This document shows, piece after piece, positions 9,570-20,844 of a stretch of DNA of 30,900 nucleotides; position 1 is the stretch's first letter, and each line of letters begins with the position of its first letter. The stretch spans positions 1 through 30,900 of the forward strand of contig JAAPAO010000431.1 of assembly GCA_013115145.1 (NCBI GenBank), given 5' to 3'. Source of the stretch: Perkinsus chesapeaki (lineage: Eukaryota > Perkinsozoa > Perkinsida > Perkinsidae). The position numbers and the translations under genes are program-made. The notes below the pieces were generated by a model. That model was not told where the DNA came from, did no database searches, and saw nothing but the letters and a program-made list of their open reading frames with translations.

Positions 9570-10658
9570 ATGTCGACGAACGTAGAATCTGGAGCTCTGG
9601 AAGGGGCAGTCAATGAGACAGCCGGCGATGCCGTCCAAGTTGGCGGTGGCGCCGAGGGTGCCGGTGAGCAGCCCATGGATGCCAACAATAACAACGTCGG
9701 CGATAATGACCACGACGTTGACGCGGATGACCTCGATTTGGGCATGGAGGGTGATGATGAGATAATGGAGATGCAGCATAAGATACAGGAACTCGAAGAT
9801 GAAGCCGAGCGATTGAGGCAGATGACTGAGCAAGGTAGTCCAGTTGGTAACTTCGCACCACCCGGACTTGGCCTATAGAGCGAATACAATTATTGCGGGT
9901 AGGTGCAGAAGGGAATGGAGATGCGGCATCAGATCATGAAAGCGTGGAAATGACTCCAGAGCAACAAGCTGCTCAGAGTCAGGAGCAAGACAGGCGATCG
10001 GTAAGTTCGGATCGCTATGCATTCGGATGTTGATGATGTATTGGTATCTAGGTTTACGTTGGCAACGTTGATTACGGTTCAGCACCGGAAGAATTACAAG
10101 AGCACTTCAAGAGTTGTGGCTCAATCCAACGGTACTAGAAAGGTTGTCATTCATTACGTGCCACCGGCTAATGCCTTGTTGTTGTATCTAGGATAACAAT
10201 CATGGTTGATAAGTACACTGGTCATCCTAAAGGTTTCGCGTACATTGAGTTTGGAGATGATGCTGCGGTAGGGGGGAAGGGACTATTGCCGGCTTGAGGA
10301 GTTTAGCTCCTTATCCCACACTTGGCTATGTGAGACGCTTTACTGGTGTCCTCCTCATTGCAGGTACAAAATGCTTTACTTCTGAATGATACAATGTTTC
10401 GAGGCCGACAGTTGAAGGTACTCCAAAAGCGAACTAACCTGCCTGGATACAATGCCAAGGGAGGCAAGGGTTGGGGAAAAGGTAGGAAGTGTGGCCAGGA
10501 GATTTCGGTTTCTATAGAATCTGGGAGTTCAAGGCTGTGTGCTGTCAGGGAAGGGCTACTACGGTAGTTATAGAGGTAGCTGGTATGGTAGCTCGAAAGG
10601 AAAGGGCAGCAGCAAGGGCAAGGGAAAGGGTGGCGGCAAGGGATGGTCTCCCTATTAA
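9570..10658 (+). CDS. PABPN1: Nuclear poly(A)-binding protein PABPN1 (PABP2) homologue
   Basis: Six exons close in frame: 9570-9834, 9903-10000, 10052-10131, 10192-10267, 10364-10481 and 10549-10658, giving 248 residues. Introns are 68, 51, 60, 96 and 67 nt. Domain order matches PABPN1: an acidic N-terminus; a coiled coil ([20 protein letters not shown]); a linker with MTPEQQ; one RRM with RNP2 VYVGNVDYG and RNP1 KGFAYIEF; the basic [18 protein letters not shown]; and a glycine-lysine-rich tail ending WSPY, as animal PABPN1 ends in WYSPY. PABPN1 binds nascent poly(A) in the nucleus and stimulates poly(A) polymerase. I chose the ATG at 9570 because an in-frame ATG at 9438 would add 44 mostly hydrophobic residues unlike the family. 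The tail uses G/K/S/Y repeats in place of the arginine-rich tail of animals. Confidence 0.95.
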
Positions 10659-11072
10659 ATAGTGAGGAGGCTGATAATGTTGATGACGTTTGTGAGGATA
10701 AGAAAATAAGAATAGAAAAAAGATATATTAAAGAGGTTGCGTAAAAAAAGAGAATAGTAGAAGTACCCAAAGCCGTTAAGTTGTTGTTGGGTTTGGTCAA
10801 TTAATACCTGTGGTAGGAATACACTGGTCGTGCAGAAGGGTATTAGTGGGAGAGATCCTTGAAGGGTTGGGGGAAGGAACCTGATGCAGCTCTGTGACAC
10901 CGTTCATTCACGCAGCAGCATGCCGGAAGCAACTGATATGTCTGGAAGTTGTAGATAGTGGTATTGAAGCTGAACAAATCGGCATTCATCCGTACGTACC
11001 TCACTGTTCAAGTTGGTCACCATTTGTTGCAATCGCTCACATTCATATCATTGTCAGTGTTTGGGTTGCATT
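10659..11072. other. 3' flank of the PABPN1 gene and intergenic DNA
   Basis: The first 140 bp after the stop are A- and G-rich with several AATAG/AATAGA runs, consistent with a 3' UTR. I see no gene in the remainder; short frames at 10894-11139 have no family signal. Confidence 0.4.
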
Positions 11073-11471
11073 ATGCACGGTATGCAAAGCTCTCGCTCTC
11101 GCGGATCTCTTACATCACCCTGTCGGAGGAGCTCTCTGACACCCAGACAGTATTCTTCCCCAGCCTTATCCTGTGCCTTCGGGGAAGAAACACACACTGT
11201 AGTTCCGGTAAGTCAGGCGGATCTCTTTCTACAGTTGCGGGTCGAGATCAGAAGTCTTATCACTAAGTTCATTGATCGTTATTAGGTCACTGTGGGCGTT
11301 TGTGTGCGGAACGCTCGAGTGTATAAGGAAAGTGCAGATGATCGACAATGTACTGTTGGGGGGACCGCTGGTCTGGAACTCAGGCAGGGGGGATCGTGTC
11401 GACACGGTCGGCGCAAATTAGGCATAGAGGTTTCACTGCTGACCCCAACTGAGACTAACGCAATGCAATAA
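11073..11471 (+). CDS. Possible small two-exon gene, weak
   Basis: Exon 11073-11207 (begins MHGMQSSRSRGSL) splices with a good GTAAGT donor to 11286-11471 (78-nt intron ending TTAG), giving 132 codons in frame by exon phase and ending TAA. I recognise no domain; the first exon is serine- and arginine-rich. The stop overlaps the ATG of the next model (TAATG), which is unusual for separate eukaryotic genes. It may instead be 5' UTR or upstream-exon sequence of the 11471 gene, or chance. Confidence 0.22.
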
Positions 11472-13087
11472 TGGCCACTGTCGCTCTACGTACTCTGTGC
11501 TATGGGGTATGGCGGTTTCAGGGAATCAGCCGCGGCGTTGCGCGTCCAGTAAGAGCCTTTCAAGCGACCAAGACAACGCGGGCAGCACCTGCATGGGGTA
11601 AGAGCCTTACCCAACTATAGGCATATGTCATAGTGTTCTCACAGTCAAGTAAGCTTGCCTGCTCAGCCTTAATAGGACAGCCTAGGGCCGTAAGCGGATA
11701 CTGATTTTCGAAGGATCCATGCTACTCATCCAGCTCATTCTGGAATCCCGATTTATCATTCTCATAACCCGCTGATAAACCGATGATGAGTGCTATCTTG
11801 AGAATTCAGGTTCAATCAGAGAGAGTTTCTGATCTTGGATCGGAACGAAAGATACGGCCCGTAGGAGCCATGGGTGGTCCTACGCTTCCTGCTCTCCGTT
11901 CCGTTGCATGCAATGTGGCGCATGTAGCTCATCCAAGCTCATCCTAGGTTCGACTTCGTTGAAGATTCAGACTATTCAGATCCTGAAGATTTGATGAGCC
12001 GGCTGGGGTTGGCGGAGGCCTGCTCGATGGTGGCGGAAAGAAGTGTACATGACACTACGATATTGTATACTGACGTGAGCTGTTTGGGAGGGGGCTCCTG
12101 AGGAATCCAACTTAGGTTGGCTCATCGCACGAGCTATTATTCGGCTATGGAGAAGATAAGGGCATAGCTCAGTTGTGTGCTCAAAGAATCTTGTCTGCTG
12201 CAGAGAGAGACGAGACGATTATGAATGAGGGAGCAAAGCTGGTAGTACTCAGTCACATGTTAGAATCAGAGCGCAATCGCCTTGGCGCTCACAACTTGGC
12301 ACTTCTTCTAGGTTCAGTTAAGCTGTCTGTATATCGATCACAGTACGGGAGCTGTGGAAGACGCTCTTATTCAAGCTACCAAGAATCTAGGGACGTATCC
12401 AGGTATAGCTTTCGTCCTTGCCAACTCGAGTTGTTCCGTTCATCCTAGATAGTAGTGTCCATCGTATACTGTGCACGATAAATGAGATGGGTACGAGGAG
12501 TCCTGTTGTTGATGTAGGCACTACCATCGAAGGTTCGGATATCCCGTGGAGTTGTTCGGAGGATGTTATGACTATCAAAGGCAAAAGCAAGCAGTTTAAG
12601 CTCATCAGCGTGTGGAGCCTAGACCATTGCAACCAGCTCCTTACAGCAGTGAGACGCTCGGGTACTGTAAGTTGCCGAACTTCTGAGAATCTATGTTGTG
12701 TCAGATGTCCCAGGTGATTGTCGCACCTACTTGTTACGCATACATTCGAAAGCGCTGCGCCCTAATAAAGCTACTCTTGACGGGTGCATCAACTTCATAT
12801 CAGTTCTGCGTACTCGATCTGGTTTCAGTGACGTGGGTACGATAGCGACGGTTTCCGGGGGCGCTGCGGTTACTGGGGTCACCTCAGCGTCTGCCTCTTC
12901 AGATGATACTAGAACGGGAAAAGCTGCCGCGGGTGCCGATTTTGAATTCCGAGGTTTACTAAGGGCATTACCTGCCGGGGACATACCGCTGTCGGATCGA
13001 AGAGGATCTGTAAGCCAGGAACACAGCAGTTTGCTGTCAGCAACACTAGCGTGGGATGATGAAAAGAGACTAATTATAATAGTATAG
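11471..13087 (+). CDS. Uncharacterised, probably mitochondrial protein, multi-exon
   Basis: The 3' part is well supported by chained exons in frame: a stretch ending at 12074, then 12116-12241, 12312-12402, 12449-12661 and 12714-13087 (stop TAG). Introns are 41, 70, 46 and 52 nt, each with a pyrimidine-rich acceptor. Readable segments include FGYGEDKGIAQLCAQRILSA, DHSTGAVEDALIQATKNLGT and TYLLRIHSKALRPNKATLDG. The final exon has a serine/threonine/alanine-rich linker. The 5' part is uncertain. The ATG at 11471 begins MATVALRTLCYGVWRF, with many R and no acidic residue, like a mitochondrial presequence; but an alternative start lies near 11780 and the exons between 11597 and 11948 are not fixed. 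No family is recognised; an organellar RNA-related role would be a guess. Confidence 0.5.
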
Positions 13088-13504
13088 AAATCCTCGGTAG
13101 ACTCGGGCGACAAGTCCGGTTAGGCCGTCCATATCCAATATGGAAGTTACGCTCGTTGTGGCACGTCTAGGGAAATAGTAGCCGTACTTACCTCTCTGGG
13201 TAGCGAAAGTTCAGACCGGAATGAATGCTCCTATTTGACTGCTAGCGCTGATTGATGTTCCTTTTTGTGAATGTGCGGTCCTCATTCGCGAAATACATTC
13301 TCTGAAAGGTTCGGTACTGTGACTCGCAGTCTGTAAATTTGCTGATGATTTCACAAGTCCACTGACAAGTTTGAGAAGATTGACAATTTCCCATTGACAA
13401 GTGATTTCAGCAGAAAAGCTTATTGAAATTAGAATCTTCGAAGCAACTTCCTTGCACATGTGTAATTGAGGGAAAATTGATGGTCACCAGATTTGTTCGT
13501 TCCC

Positions 13505-13555
13505 ACTTGGATTTCTACTATGTCAGGTAATACCTGGCATAGTAGAAATCCAAGT
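13505..13555. repeat. 25-bp inverted repeat, 1-nt centre, one mismatch
   Basis: Left arm 13505-13529 and right arm 13531-13555 are reverse complements except for one position; the centre is a single A at 13530. It sits immediately before the recognisable part of the transposase remnant (WCVAHRLKL), so the upstream coding sequence ends at this repeat. Confidence 0.9.
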
Positions 13556-13833
13556 TGGTGCGTTGCCCACAGATTAAAACTTGTTTGTAATGGTGCCAAC
13601 CATGGCGTGACGAATCTTCCCGGGGAACTTCACGGGTTTATGCATTCTCGGCATGGTAGACAGTATGAAGAGATCGCCGAGATTGCCGAGCGTACTGGTC
13701 AGCGATTTTACACACCGACGGGCTTCGGTCCGACCCGCTGGGCTGCTTCAGAACATCGAGTGTATAGGAATTTTTCACAGAATTATGCACTCCTCGCTAC
13801 GGTCGCATCACTGAGTGGTACTCTGGAAGCCGA

Positions 13834-13850
13834 CAGTCGGCTGCCGACTG
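13834..13850. repeat. 8-bp perfect inverted repeat at a transposase frame break
   Basis: CAGTCGGC, centre T, GCCGACTG. The transposase-like reading frame changes by one base right after this repeat (LSGTLEA before, KFLVALDVMD after). This fits an insertion or templated rearrangement that created the right arm. Confidence 0.8.
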
Positions 13851-15024
13851 GATGCTGAAGTTCTTGGTTGCACTCGACGTCATGGATCTCATAGGGAAAA
13901 CATCGGGAACTGCCCAGACTGTCAATCTGAGACCATTACGATTACGGTCATTACGATGCCCTTCGACATTACGAGACAAGCTCATCATTGCAGCTGAGTC
14001 TCTCTCGATTCTTGCTGAAGAACTTGGAAGAATCGACGAGTCTAGGGCAGTCCATAGCACTTTTTCAAATATTGATGTCCTTCCCTGTCTCGGTCTCGCC
14101 AAGTTCAACAGTGCTACCAGCGGAGGACAATGGCAGGAAACATGTTTCGAGAGAGTGAGCCTCATCCGTTTAAGAGTCGCCACATTCTGTGGCCTACAGA
14201 ATTCATGGAAGCATGGCTTCGCCAGCTGATCCCGAGCCTTAGGGGCCGCATACTCGGCTCTCTACCGACTTGGTTGCTGCTTCAAAGCTCTTCAGCGGAA
14301 AAGCGCTATTGCGTAGCGTTGTCGACTCGGAATCAATTTTGTCCGAGATCGATCAATCATTGGAGGATGTTAACTGTCCTGAAGTGGCAGGTGCTCTGGA
14401 TACGCTCGAGCTTCTCTCCATTATAGGAGACTCGGTGATAGATTGCGTATCCCATGATTTGCACATAGAGTCGCTATCTGTGCAATATGGTATCTTAAGT
14501 GGAACGACTATGTAGGTCGTCTCAGCGCTGGCTCAACGAGAAGGGTAAGCTGGACATGGCTCTCCTCTGGGAAACGGCTCACAGTTCGTCGGATTATTAC
14601 TCGGGTATAGAAGATATACTATTTTGCATCGCTTCGTTAAGCATGAAAAGCTAATGGATCGGTAGTGGAAGCCATGTGCAGCACTCTCAACAGCATCGAC
14701 CCCGGACGCCACTTCAAGCATGAACGCAGGGCAGAAGAGAGTTTCATAGCATGGAATCGGTTAGGCTTGTCGCGTGAATCACTCGACAAGTTCTTGTCCG
14801 ATTCAATACGCCGAATGCCACCGACCTATACGGGATGTAGGAGAAAGAAGACAGTCGAGGCACAAAGAAGGCAGACAAAGTATGATGTGCCCCAGGTCGT
14901 AGATCGTATACTTTCTGTCAACCCTCGCTCAGAGCTCTCAGCCATATCTTCTTCGGACTTTAAACGGGAACGCGTTGCTGACGCTTACGAACTCGACGCT
15001 AGCGAGGAAAGCGGGAAGGAATAA

Positions 15025-15310
15025 TTTCCGGCATCGAGCTGATACGCTTAATTAAATATACGTGCTGATTTCGCTCACATAAGAGAGCTATCGGCATATC
15101 ACACTCCATGTTCGACGTTGTGCGTTGTCGTTGTGCGCAAGCCGCTTTTAGTACAGTAAATTCTTAATATAGGAGAGAGGGGTATGCCCAAAATGCCTGC
15201 AGTTGGGGCTCACAGCATGTGATTCCTTCCCGGCGGAAGAGTCCGCTGAGGAAAAGCTGTAGGCTGTGAACTGCTGAGGAAAACTCAGAGGCCACTCGGC
15301 TGAGGAAGTG
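15025..15310. other. Intergenic stretch before the large leucine-rich-repeat gene
   Basis: No supported coding exon. An ATG near 15183 opens only a 12-codon frame. The segment probably holds the promoter and 5' UTR of the following gene. Confidence 0.35.
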
Positions 15311-18300
15311 ATGCAGATTTTCCTACACTGTCAGGTATTCAAAACTGTGCTCGCCAGTTCTCTTGGTGAAGATGTCGGACTGCGTATTCTTCTGTGCCTA
15401 GATGCTCCCGATCCTGAGATTCTGAGGTTAAGCAGTGTAAGTACAGGTTCTGTGAGGGTTTAGCGGCCCGCTATTAGCGGGCACATTGCGCTCAGTAGAC
15501 TGTATCGCAGGGATATCACTGGAGGCGATACTGATAAGGCGGTTAGTATATTAGGAGGCGAATACTCAGACATATCTTTTGTGACTCTGCAGCAGAGTCT
15601 AGCTTGTTGTGCTTACTTGTCTTCATCGACTTGCCCTTGTCTCAGAACTGCTGCCGAACAGAACGACATGTCGCGAGAAAGTTCATTGATGACGGTGATA
15701 CTATATCGTGTGAATATCTGGGAGGACTACCTCAGATCGGCAATCACTAATGGACAAGCATGAGATATATCGCATGGAGACCTCGGGGTTAGTTCATCTA
15801 CTGCGGGAACAGAGGAGAGTCATTGGAACATTGGCTCGCTGCGTCCGAAAGCTCGGACCTGTCGGAGAGTGGGACACAATTATAACGACCTCCTCGACCG
15901 CTCATGTTGCATTCAGCTACCTTTATAATCTGTGCAAAGATAGCGATGATGGCAATGACGTCACATTTGACATCTCTGCGGTCCTGCGTGGCCCAGATGG
16001 CACAAGTGTAAGATGGTGAATAGGAAGCCTATTATAAGCCTTTTGGTAGTTGCTCTAGTTGCCCTGGTATTTCTCATGGATAATGAGCTCTGCTTGCAGG
16101 TAAGCCACGAGTGTCTCGGACAGGAGGAGAACTTCGTTTCAGTGAATGGCGAATATCGCGATGCGTGTAAGAAAGTGATGGTTTGTCGCTTGCAATTGCT
16201 GAGGCGTATCCTGGATGGTGTTTTCGTAAAGGTATGTATTAGCTCTATTTCATCTCAGACCTTCCGTCGGCCTCTGAGATGATTTGTACACGAAATGAGG
16301 TGGGATGTATTCTCGAGGACTCCGTGGGCCAGGTGATCATCACTGATGGCCACAGTGGTTTACATTCGTTACATTTGGGCTTCGTCGCGGTGCTATCTTG
16401 AGTTAGCATCCCCCCGTGCGGAGCTCAAGCTTTAGACCTTGCAGCGAATTGAGCGGCGCAGATACTGAGGAGACTTGAGAGTGGTGGCCGCCCTTCTCTG
16501 GTGTTTAGCAAGGGTTGTCAAACGGAGGAACCGGAGATGGAGGATCCTCTAGTCGTTGTTGATTGCCCGATAGAGCCTATTGTTGAAACTAGCGACAAGT
16601 CCACTGCGACCGATGAGACAGAAGAAGTTGAACGCTTCCCTCAGGAGATTGATTCTGTTGATCAACAAGCGCAGACAGAAGGGGTGGTAAGAGGGCGTCG
16701 TTGCGGGCAAGACTAGCTCCCCAACTGGACACCGGATTACCGGGATGTCATTGCCTAGTAATCAGAGCGGATGATTCAGGTCATCGTCTCCAGAACTGAA
16801 AGCCATTCTGAGATGGACGGAGCGGGATTGAGTGAAGGTAATGCGAGAGTTCGTTCGGTGGCACTGAATATTTATCAGATCCATGGGGTTGCCCAGAACT
16901 TACTGTGAATGGCGACGGTCGTCTAGGAGCTGAAGCGGAAGAAATCAAGGGTCTCATAACACTCCCTACAGCCTTGGTGAGCTGTAAATTCCTCTTAGCG
17001 GGAATAAAGGCCCTCGGGTTCGATCAGATTAAATTAGTCATCGAGGAGCCAACGATCCTGTCACCTGCGAAAATAGGGACAGTTGCCGTGGAGTATCATC
17101 ACCAGGCGTCGGCTTTAGTGGAGAACCTTAGACGGCTCACGGCGAACTTGACTGCAAGCGGCTTAGGGGTTAACCAGTTTTTCTTCGAGATAGTGAACGC
17201 GAAAACTGCAGAGAATGCTGCCGAAATGCTTGTAAAACGGTATCAGCTCCGCGATAGCGGAAATCTACGTAAAGCTTTCTTGCTCGTTGAAAGCTTGAGT
17301 CTGATTCGCCAGATGATGACACTTCTTTATGAGGTGTTAAGAAGTTTGAGTGTTTATGATAAAGATTTTATGGTTAATAGCGCCGCTTTATCAAGCTATG
17401 GTTTTCAGATGAGTGCACTCATATGCATTGCTCTAGAGGACTTACCTAAAATGATATGCCGGTCTTGCAATACCGTCCGAGCTAACTGTAGCCGAATGGT
17501 GGTGAGCTCATTGGAGAGAGTATTGAAGTCGCATGCCGCAGTTATAGAGAGTCTATGGTATGCTAAACTCTATTAGCTAGATTTCTGGTCTCATCAACAG
17601 CTGCATAGGGAACGTGTTTGAATCTAACGCACGAAGGATCCTAATTTCTTTGCCGTCATTTGTTTGGAGTGTGTCATCTGTTAGGCTGACGGATGGACTA
17701 CTACCGAGTCTTGATATACATCTCCCTAGACTGCGTGAGATAAAGCTATATAGGATTGCTCTGCCGCGCATCCCCACGGACGACGTTGGATACAGCACGG
17801 TGCCCTTAGCGATGCTCCGATTAGGCTGGTCCGTGAAGTCACTCGCTGGTAATTGTGGAGGAAGCGTCTGATCAGTTTTCTTACTCAGTCCACGAGTCCC
17901 GTGAGCTCGTCATGCTGGGAAGCACATCCGATCTGCAGAGCCCGAAGTCATTAGTGAGGTGATTATAGCCACCACTTGAGTCACGTCGGGCTCCCTTCGC
18001 ATCATACACTCACACTTGAAGATCCACGAGGATTATTACTCGCGCAGGTTTCTTAGCGAGCATCCGCTTTGGGTGGGTGTTCGAGATCTCGATCTTTCCT
18101 TCAATGCGCTGGAACCAAAGCAATTATTGAGTCTCACGGAAGATATACTGAAGTAGGTGCTCATCATGGACCGAGATCCCATCTACAGGACTCACGGGTA
18201 CACTCGGAGCTGCAATCATTCTGTTGTAGGATGAAGGACCTTGAGGCTATCTCTTTCGCTGGCAACCCGATTGGCCGAGACGCAGGTTATTTGCTGATCG

Positions 18301-18335
18301 GTCTCCTTACCTTACATAAGAGCTTAAGAAGGTAG
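15311..18335 (+). CDS. Large uncharacterised protein with C-terminal RNI-type leucine-rich repeats
   Basis: Exons chain in frame over 3 kb: 15512-15580, 15646-15694, 15736-16007, 16100-16231, 16279-16332, 16462-16686, 16780-16837, 16897-17557, 17601-17848, 17889-17958, an exon ending at 18149, and 18230-18335 (stop TAG). All junctions are GT-AG. A first exon at 15311-15436 (ATG, begins MQIFLHCQVFKTVLAS) is likely, but its phase does not match the next exon, so the 5' end is uncertain, as is the junction after 17958. The middle has an acidic linker with two CQTEE/QAQTEG-like motifs. The 661-nt exon encodes helices such as LLAGIKALGFDQIKLVIEEP. The C-terminus shows RNI-type leucine-rich repeats: VRDLDLSFNALEPKQLLSL and LEAISFAGNPIGRDAGYLL. 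Such repeats bind proteins; the function is unknown. Confidence 0.6.
15466..15482. repeat. 8-bp perfect inverted repeat, 1-nt centre, in first intron
   Basis: GCCCGCTA, centre T, TAGCGGGC. It lies between the donor at 15437 and the acceptor near 15510, so it is probably intronic and does not touch coding sequence. Confidence 0.8.
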
Positions 18336-20844
18336 CTCTATGTGAGCTATATTCTGTTTCCGTTGTACATGCTGAGGAAAACGGGCACGGTTTATAGTGG
18401 TTGTTGTTTAACAACGGTCCAAGGTAGCAGCCCATTGAGAAATTCTCAATGAGAATCCTGAGGTCCGAAAACAGGGGACAACCCATTTTGAGAAGAAATC
18501 GGAAGGGTCTGAGATGACCCTTCCGGCTGAACTGCAACGGCTGTAACTTTTTTCAAGCGCCATGGAATTGGTCGAAAGTTAGTGAGCCCCTGGACCCTGA
18601 TGACTTGATCCTCTCTTCCAAATTTCGTGGCAAAGGAATTCGCATGCGGCGACGAGTAATCGTTTTTCATAAGTGCTCGCGGTATTTTCAAAAACCCTTT
18701 ACAGTACTTTAGTTTATGGTACACTTTGTACCAAGAATGTTCCTGCGTAATTAGCTAATTTAGCCATATATTTTTAGGATAAACTTGAATGGATCGATCC
18801 TGTTATCGGCGACAAAGCAAGAATTGCGGCATGCACTGTGCAAAATGCAATGCCATGGACAAATTGAAAACGATGTTATCATAACCGGTTTATAGCCTTC
18901 TGAGTATTGTGTACAGTCACCAAGCAACCAAACCCAGGATATTGCTCGAAATGGCGCGTTAGGCGGAGTAGAAACCTCTTCTCTCAAACGTTTCAAGGAT
19001 GCCCTTGGCTGAACGCGCGCGTCTCGCATCTGTAGGCGACCATTTCTTGAACAACTCTATTGGCCAATGGCTTATATGCTTGTTAGATGTCCGAAGTGTT
19101 TGTTAGGCCATGTCATGAATGGATCATCCATAATGAATGTAATATTCCATTCAGGTCGGGGGAAGATTTGGTGATTTGAAGTGTGGTTCGCAGACAAATG
19201 CAGCGAGCCGAACCACACTTCCTTGGTACATGTCTAAGCCAATTTTCGGCGTTGGACTATAAACTCACACACACATGTCGATCTTGGTCAGTAGCATCGT
19301 ACAAAACCACCGGTTGTCAACCAGTCCCCATTGATCATCAATGATGCAGCCCCATCCACAAATGATGCCCCCACAAAGCAGTACCCATCCATGATGGGTA
19401 CTGCTTTGTCCCCGTTTAGTTCATCTGTTGGGCTTGACTTGGAGCCTCCAGGTTGGAGGAGAGTCTTCCGCTGCGGAAGTTCCGCACGAGAAAGTTCGTT
19501 CTTTCATTACGTATTATTCAAGGTCCTTTTCATCATGTTCACCCTCCAACATGTTGCGCGCGACGGTGAGTATCCCTATGATACTCGCGCTGACCAGGAC
19601 AGACGGCAACCGTGGATCCATGGGTTGCGTCCCTGGTCGTAGCCCGTAGCGGAAGGTAAGCTTGAGTCTGAGATAATCTATTCCTAGCCTTCCTAGCACG
19701 AACTTTCCTTATAGCATCTGTGTCACGGTTACGTGGCACTTCAGCTGACTTTCTCGATCTGGTAACGACCATTCCTTACTAGAAGAACACAAAGCTTGAG
19801 CCAGTTGATATACATCGACAAACCGTAGCGACAACCCTTTCCTCAATGACTCAAAAACCCTAAACTATAAGGGCTCGCAAACAGCAGCGAATGATCCTGC
19901 TCAGTAAAGTGCCAACTATGCACACAAGCCATAGCATAACACAGCGGACTCTACTATCTATACCACCCAAAGCAGTATAGATCCCTACAAACATATCTAG
20001 AACCGTACAGCAATAAAGCTCTAGAACAGTTCGGCACAACGGGCAACCAACTTGGTTGGTTGAACCAACCACGCAACCATGCGCATACGTACGCACGCAT
20101 GCGCAACCATATGTCACTGTCTCTTCAGTACTTCAAGCCATAACAGTAGAACCACGGCGAATCAGATAACCGTTTAACCGCGATAATCTTACCAAAGGCT
20201 TAACCATACTAATAGTAACAGAGAATCCTTCAACGCGCAGTACGAACGCGCGCAAAGTACCTATTTAACTTACGTGGGAAGTCTGGTTATGCATCTATTG
20301 GCCAACTGTTGCCATTCAAAGTTAAACCGTTCTATGTGCTTTGCTTGTTATTGATTATATTCTCCTGGTTGAGAACAGTTACTTGTGTTATAAAATGAAG
20401 AAGTCTGGATCTCCGGGCAGTGCGGGTAATCAATTGTCCCTAACTGTTATTCTAGCCTGTTTTAAAGCTTAGTAGTTGTACCTATTCGGTACAGTTCAGA
20501 GTCACGTGACATGACTCATATCACGTGTTGTCTATCACTTTTTAATAAATTATGCATGGCCGCCTCCAGTTGCGCATTTCCATGCTCACGCATCATGTGT
20601 TTTTTCGATTGTACGTCTCGGCTTTCAACTAGCCCCGACCGCAGCCCTGGACTGTGACGCCGTTACCGCCAGTTAGTCAGTATCAGGTACCCTCGTTCGA
20701 TATTGTGCTTGCGTACAACATTGGCGCTACCAAGATTTCTTGATGTACGCATGTACAACATCCGGCCATTCCCTCGTAGGCTGAGAGTTCTGGTTAAGTT
20801 GAGAACCTTGTAGCAGTGGTACTGCTGCAGTGCTGAAGTTTAGT
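18336..20844. other. Gene-poor 2.5-kb region with inverted repeats
   Basis: No gene supported on either strand. It contains several unrelated inverted repeats: 18433-18451 (9-bp arms, 1-nt centre), 18500-18525 (10-bp arms, 6-nt centre), 19178-19221 (13-bp arms, 18-nt centre), 19373-19409 (17-bp arms, 3-nt centre) and 20054-20070 (8-bp arms, 1-nt centre). Around 20085-20110 there is an alternating-purine-pyrimidine-rich GCATACGTACGCACGCATGCGC-like patch, given here as approximate. The last few hundred bases must include the promoter of the secreted-protein gene. Confidence 0.5.
19373..19409. repeat. 17-bp perfect inverted repeat, 3-nt centre
   Basis: Left arm 19373-19389, centre CAT, right arm 19393-19409, all 17 positions complementary. 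It is intergenic and has no resemblance to the other inverted repeats. Confidence 0.9.

Larger units (their letters stand above)
13490..15024 (+). pseudogene. Decayed hAT-like (ZBED/KIAA1586-type) transposase
   Basis: Fragments in shifting frames resemble the catalytic part of hAT-superfamily transposases: WCVAHRLKLVCNGA, a helix ending in EIAERTGQRFYTP, then TRWAASEHRVYRNFSQNY (the family's TRW-S-H motif), LDVMDLIGKTSGTAQ, and EFMEAWLRQLIPSLRGRI. A last fragment (14665-15024) is basic and may be its C-terminal part. The frame changes near 13850, 14200 and 14280. Two inverted repeats (13505-13555 and 13834-13850) lie in it, the second exactly at a frame break. Upstream of 13505 I cannot recover the usual N-terminal DNA-binding and DxD region, nor terminal inverted repeats or target duplications. 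Introns rather than decay could explain some frame changes, but I could not close a full model. Confidence 0.5.

Noticed and set aside
9404-9889. Long minus-strand open frame opposite PABPN1
   Set aside because: It mirrors the biased acidic codons of PABPN1 exon 1. Serine/proline-rich shadow with no family signal.
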